Origin: Gnetum montanum
Lineage: Eukaryota; Streptophyta; Gnetopsida; Gnetales; Gnetaceae
Reading direction: 5' to 3'
DNA length: 64,000 nucleotides
Assembly (NCBI GenBank): GCA_015680685.1
Contig: MNCI01022727.1
Span: forward strand, 63,499-127,498
Below are positions 59,001-64,000 of this stretch, piece by piece. The first letter of the stretch is position 1; the number at the start of each line of letters is the position of its first letter. The position numbers and the translations under genes are program-made. The notes beneath the pieces are model-generated. The model worked only from the letters and a program-made list of their open reading frames with translations. It ran no database searches and was not told where the DNA came from.

Positions 59001-59700
59001 GTTTCCCTGTGATGTCATAGTTACAAGAGTTTGGAATGTACATGTTGAACCCTCAACTAGAAAGGAGGCAAGCACCTAGATAATTACCTTACCTCAAGGC
59101 AATCTAAGCTAGTTCAACTAGAAACAACACACTTACTATCCAAGTGAGCTCCACCACAACCGTATAAGCAATACCAACAATGGTAGCCATAATAGTAGTG
59201 AGGGATTCCACCGCCAAGACAAAAATACCCTTACAAGAAACTAGATCCATATAGGTACTATGTTTACCAACCTATTTCTCCATAAAGCTCTACTAGCCAT
59301 ATCTCATTCCAACATTACTATTATCCTCTAAAGTACCATGAACTCATTCACTGTCTACTTGAGTGGAGCACCCATATCCATACCATCCTCCACATTTATT
59401 TGCACACATCCCTCCTTAACCTAGTTAACCCTTGCTTTATCTATGTAGGGTGAAATTCCCCCATAGTTGTAGTAATGAAATGCTACAAGGGTTGTAAATG
59501 TACAACCAACCTTCTAGCTAAGTAGTTTAGACAATCAATCTTGGAAGTGACCATTTTTTTGACCCAACAATCCTCCCAAACTTGCACAACCTAATATGGC
59601 CGATTATCCTGTATCTCCAACACCCCCATCCTCTGCATCAAATACATTTCAGAGTCCTTCAAACCAAATTCCACCTTAGACCCACACTGTGATGTTAACT
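59001..59700 (+). pseudogene. gag-protease linker of element B
   Basis: Pro/Tyr/Gln-rich coding texture (repeated Y-P, P-Y, C-H-Y) with many stops, typical of the linker after the gag core. I see no complete zinc knuckle. Confidence 0.4.
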
Positions 59701-59739
59701 CATACTGTCTCTAATTAGATCAAGGTTGAAAACCTTTCC

Positions 59740-60190
59740 ATGAAGCGATCTAACTTGGGAAGTCCTCCTATTTTCTTATAGATTGTTGATTATGAGCCAT
59801 GTAAGGCTCTTCTTGATTCTTGTTCTAGTGTCAATCTCATCTCCTATGACATGTATAAGGACTAGAACCTACCACCTCTCATGAAGAGAAATATCTATTT
59901 GAAATTAGCAAACTAGTTAATCATTGTTCCTTTGGAATTAGTAGAGGACATTGTAACTACAGTTTGTGGATGGTCCTATCCTACAGGTTTTCTAGTGATC
60001 AAGGTAGAAAATTGTAAGGGTGATTTTTCCATCATTATGGGACATGCATGGTTAAGTATTGTTGATGCACAAATGGGCATCAAGGACCTCTCCTTGAAAA
60101 TCTCCAAGGAAAATGAATTTGGACAACTTAAGAAGAAACAAGTTTCATGCATCACATACAGTGATAACAAGTGCAATTACATGTAGAAAA
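59740..60190 (+). pseudogene. Aspartic protease of element B
   Basis: The active loop reads A-L-L-D-S-C-S-S-V-N-L-I-S near 59808, where D-S-G is expected (Gly is Cys). The open part 59932-60186 has G-F-L-V-I-K-V-E-N and S-I-I-M-G-H-A-W-L (flap and I-L-G-type strand). One TAG near 59865 breaks it. It would cleave gag-pol. Confidence 0.75.
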
Positions 60191-60333
60191 TATGGTCCAT
60201 TAAAAGTACATCTATTAAAGCATGCAATCAATATGCACATGAAATTGATATCCAAAAGTGCATGTATGTAGCAGCCACAAAATAGGAGGGCACCTAGTGG
60301 CTAACAACTAACTCTAACAGTCACGTACTATGC

Positions 60334-61480
60334 TTGGAACTTACTAAGAGCCTAACATGTGCTTATGTCAAGGGCATGGATGAAATTGAGCAAGTTCATC
60401 ACCAACTCTCTAATGATAAAGATGATGATACCTATTGGGGAGAGTTGGAAATCCCTGATCATTTCAAGCTAGAGACCTTAGAGTTAAAACCTCTACTAGC
60501 TAGTATTGAGTATGCATTTGTAAAATATGGGAAGTTAGTTATAATCAATGCAAATCTTGCTTATGAAAAAAAGGACAAGTTGTTGGAGGTGGTCAAAAAA
60601 TGGCCAAAAGCCTTTACTTGGTCATATCTTGAACTAACTGCAATTGATCCATAGATATGCCAACATCATATCTACACCAACCTAGCCATGAAGCCAAGAA
60701 GGTAGCCATAGAGGTGGTTGAACCCCAAGTTAATGAAGATCATTAAAGAGGATATAGAACAACTCATCAAGGCAAGGTTCATCTATCCCATTGTAGATAA
60801 TGAGTGGGTTAGCCCACTTGTAATTGTGCCAAATAAAAATGACAAGTGATAGGTCTTTATCAACTTTAGGCTATTGAATATGGCAACATTTAAAGATCAT
60901 TTTCCATTGCCATTTGTAAACCAAGTGTTGGACACCATATATGGGCATTGCTATTATAGCTTCTTGGATGGTTATAGTGGCTAAGAACAAATCTAGATTA
61001 TGCCTGAAGATCAAGAAAAAAAAACATTCATGAGTCCCTAGGAAACTTTTATATATTTCAAGATGCAATTTGGTTTGTGCAATGCCTCTGCAACATTTCA
61101 ATGCCTAGTCCTTAGTATTTTTCAATAATAGATTGGAAGTAAGGTAGAAGTCTTTATGGATGACTTCTCTATGTATGGGACTACATAGGAGCAAGCCCTG
61201 GATCTCCTTGATCAAGTACTAAAAAAATTTGTTAATACAAACCTTAGGCTCAGTTGTCAAAAATTTCATTTAATGGTCTAGGAGGGCATAGTATAGGGCA
61301 TAGAATTACTCAAGCAAGGATTGATGTAGAATTGAAAAAGATAAGGATCATCCAAGGAATCACATGCCAATTAGAGGTAGTTAAATATGTCTAATCATTC
61401 CTTGGACACATTGGCTACTACCGATGATTTATAGAGAATTTCTCTAAGATCACAAAGTTGTTGGCTGACCTTAAAAAAAA
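60334..61480 (+). pseudogene. Reverse transcriptase of element B
   Basis: The open linker 60334-60654 ends W-P-K-A-F-T-W-S-Y-L-E-L. RT follows: A-R-F-I-Y-P-I-V-D-N-E-W-V-S-P, F-K-D-H-F-P-L-P-F-V-N-Q, Y-S-F-L-D-G-Y-S-G, F-G-L-C-N-A-S-A-T-F and catalytic V-F-M-D-D-F-S-M-Y near 61155 (both Asp kept). Connection S-F-L/L-D-T/H-I-G-Y lies near 61400. About eight stops, mostly TAG or TGA for Gln or Trp. Motif wording fits the Tat branch. Confidence 0.85.
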
Positions 61481-61559
61481 GATGCTTCATTCATCTGGAC
61501 CACGAAATGTGAACATGCATTCCAATAGCTAAAGGAAAAACTTCTAGAAACTCTAATTA

Positions 61560-61970
61560 TATGGGTACTAAATTGGTTTAGACCATTTCATATAATGATA
61601 GATGCATCTAATTATGCCTTGGAATTAGTGCTTACATAGTTGGATGATAAGAAATGTCCATATTACATCCACTGTGTGAGCTGAAGCATTATGGGTGCAC
61701 AGTTAAATTACAGCACAACTAAGAAAGAACTAATGGTAGTGGTGTATGCTCTCAAAAAGTTTAGGCACTATGTGATTGGCTATAAAGTATTTGTACACAC
61801 AGATCATAATGCCATCCACTTCCTAATGAATAAGCCAATAGTGAGTCTCCATATCATATGGTGACTTGTGATCTTGGAGGAATTCAATCTCATAATGATA
61901 GATTGAAAAGGCACTGATAATGTGGTTACTAACCATATTTCTTCATTAATATGGGATAATAAATAGGAGG
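61560..61970 (+). pseudogene. RNase H of element B
   Basis: M-I-D-A-S-N-Y-A-L, Y-Y-I-H-C-V-S, L-N-Y-S-T-T-K-K-E-L, F-R-H-Y-V-I-G-Y, V-H-T-D-H-N-A-I-H and D-N-V-V-T-N-H-I. The acidic catalytic positions are present. Three or four TAG/TGA stops interrupt it. Confidence 0.85.
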
Positions 61971-62189
61971 ATATCCTGCTCTCTGATTAATTTCTAGATG
62001 AACTCCTCTTTACATGAGTAATAAATGACCAAGTTCCCACTAAATCAAAATGGTATGATGGCGGCATCTTCACTTGCCTTCTCACTCAAGAGATGCCACA
62101 AGATCTAGACTTTAGGAAGAAACAACAGTTTCTTCATCAAGCTAAGAACTTCATGGAAATTAATAGATACCTTTATAAGGTATGTGTTG

Positions 62190-63340
62190 ATGGCCTAGTT
62201 TGTTGGTGTGTCCTTGATGTAGACCAATTGTGCATTCTCTAGGATGCTCATGAAGGCCCTTGTAGAGGCCACTATGCTAGGAGATGCACGACCATGAAAA
62301 TCCTGATGGTAGGATACTATTGGTCCATAATCTTTAGGGATGTCCACTAGTTTGTCCAATCCTATGAATGATATCAAAGAGATGGTGGGATGACTACTCA
62401 AATGGAGGGTCTTCAATATTGGATTCAACCACTAGAGCTATTTAACATATGGGGCATAGACTTCATTGGTTCCATCACATCCATGCCCAATGGAAAGGCA
62501 TACATCATCATAGTAGTTGACTATTGCATAAAATGGGTAGAAGTAGTAGCCATCATTGATGGTATATCATCCACTATTGCTTAATTTATACAACAACATA
62601 TTGTAAATAGGTTTGGTGTACCGCATGCACTAATTTTTGATAATGGAACCCATTGTATAGGTGCCACCTTTTAGAAGTTGATGCAAAGCTTGGGGATTGA
62701 ACATAAATTAACAACACCCTATCACCCCCAAGCCAATCCTCAAGTAAAAGTTACCAATAGGGAGATTACAGAGATCTTAATAAGGATTGTAAGTAAATAT
62801 AGTAGAGACTAGAGCAAAAAACTCAATGATGCCCTCTGGGCCTACTGCTCCACATGAAGACTTCTCATAGGCTACTCTTCCTATGGGCTAATGTACAAAA
62901 AACTTCCAACACTTCTAGGCCAATTTGAGCTCCGTACACTTTCAATAGTTTATGACTTGGACCTTAACCTAAGCCTAGCAAAAAGAGAAAGATTGATCAA
63001 CCTAAATGTGCTAGATGAAAATTGATTGATGTCCCTTTCTTTGAATGAAGTGCACAAGGCATATAACAAGAAGTGCCATAACCTTAAAATATGGAAAGAA
63101 AAATTTCAACCTGGAGATAAGGTTCTCTGCTAGAACCCCACACATGTACCTTAGAAAAGAAAGCTTGAAACATTGTGGAAGGGACCTTATATAATTGATG
63201 AAACATTTTCCTATGGGACTATGTTATCTACAAACCTGAGAGCCCACACAGAAAGTAGTTGATCAACATCCAATAAGTGAAACCTTTGCTAGAGCCAAGA
63301 CAAGTTAGTACAACTACTACCTCATTGGATAGACAACCAT
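62190..63340 (+). pseudogene. Integrase of element B
   Basis: The zinc region H-E-G-P-C-R-G-H-Y (62248) has both Cys of the second pair changed to Tyr near 62365. The core is open at 62390-62584 with W-G-I-D-F-I-G (first Asp), then I-F-D-N-G-T-H (second Asp). The third position reads N-P-Q-V-K-V-T-N, where Glu is expected (GAA to AAA). The C-terminal part has F-Q-P-G-D-K-V-L and W-K-G-P-Y-I-I. It is inactive as read. Confidence 0.85.
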
Positions 63341-64000
63341 GCTCTATATTTCACATCTCCTCTTTTCAACTTAGTCATGGGGAAGATGACCATCCATGCT
63401 AATCATACACATGGCTCCTTAATTTTTTAATTTTTTTTTACACATTTTTGTTTTATATTTTATTGATTTTTTACCTCTTTTTGGTTTTTCACCCTATTAA
63501 TTTTCTCAATTTTTTGTTTTACAACATCATTAGTATGTTTTATCCTTCTTGAATATTTCATACTTTCTTATATATTTTACTTTATTTTTGTGTGACTTTT
63601 TATTATTTTGCTAATAAAATTGCTTTATTACTATAGGACATAGTGCCAATGTTGTTGGTTATGAATGATTTTTTATGCTTAATATTTTTATGCTAATGTC
63701 TAGTTTATATTTTTGAATTCTAATGTTTGATGATTAAGACATGGTTTATTTTTCATGGAATAGGCAGTGAGTCCACATCATCCAGCCATCCAAAAACTCT
63801 ATGGTTTTTCTTGTTTTGGAGGTTTGAGGTCCCTTTCATTAAATAAAATTTTAATTAATTGGTGACCTTGGTAGTTTTTAGAATTGGGAAGGATTAAAAG
63901 GTTTGCATAGGATGTGACTTCAAGAGAACTCAATACTCCTTGTAGTCTTCTACTTGCTTGGATGCTTGGGGTGTTTTCATTGACTTCTTACCATTCTATG
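63341..64000 (+). other. Post-pol spacer of element B
   Basis: Begins TTAGTCATGGGGAAGATGACC, then a T-rich run (63420-63620). From about 63765 a block matches 10360-10560 in element E. The accessory ORF seen in element A would follow outside the window. Confidence 0.65.

Larger units (their letters stand above)
56206..64000 (+). mobile_element. Element B: Tat-like Ty3/Gypsy retrotransposon, 3' end outside window
   Basis: 5' LTR, primer site, gag, protease, RT, RNase H, integrase and post-pol spacer are all in the order of element A, on the plus strand and less decayed. The accessory ORF and 3' LTR lie beyond the right edge. It inserted into chromovirus H, which itself cut the LINE. Confidence 0.9.

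Overview
This window looks like intergenic DNA from a plant with a large, retrotransposon-rich genome. It is very AT-rich and depleted of CpG, and it is packed with old, nested LTR retrotransposons whose frames are broken mostly by TAG, TAA and TGA where CAG, CAA, CGA or TGG are expected. A gymnosperm would fit, but the sequence does not prove that. I found no intact host gene, no rRNA or tRNA gene and no CRISPR array. The coding signal comes from Ty3/Gypsy elements (Athila-like, Tat-like and chromovirus), a Ty1/Copia gag, an L1-type LINE, a Ulp1-like protease pseudogene, and one unfamiliar ORF in a small non-autonomous LTR element.

Layout. 1-2228: 3' end of a Tat-like element (D) with its 3' LTR. 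2229-8516: decayed accessory ORF, tandem repeats and a minus-strand Ulp1-like pseudogene. 8522-23397: element G, a non-autonomous LTR element with 5-bp target duplication GTTCA. Its 5' LTR is split by element F (8773-19845, minus strand, Athila-like, duplication CTCCC). F in turn holds a truncated Tat-like element E (about 10360-12802). 25099-26514: Copia LTR, primer site and gag. 26515-27854: LTR-like segment J. 27855-42168: near full-length Tat-like element A with two LTRs, pol and an extra ORF after pol; its 3' LTR carries a solo LTR (duplication GTATA). 42169-48290: repeat-derived DNA with a small tRNA-derived SINE family. 48290-52363: LINE holding a Tat-family solo LTR (duplication CTAAA). 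52364-56205: chromovirus H on the minus strand, with a 2.9-kb LTR. 56206-64000: Tat-like element B, running off the window.

Inferred insertion order: G, then F, then E; Copia, then J, then A, then the GTATA solo LTR; LINE, then H, then B. The Tat-like LTR family is the main theme. Five copies (D, E, A, solo, B), all on the plus strand, share TATA box, AATAAA, a long U5 and the end CTCATCA (CTCATTA in one copy). The two 5' LTRs (A, B) are followed by a decayed tRNA-Asp-type primer site.

The observations I rate highest are a U5 hairpin whose arms differ between copies but stay complementary, the conserved 459-codon ORF of element G with its unusual TA...TA termini, a contig apparently placed in inverted orientation inside the gag of F, an exon-like island inside E, and the tRNA-derived SINE family.
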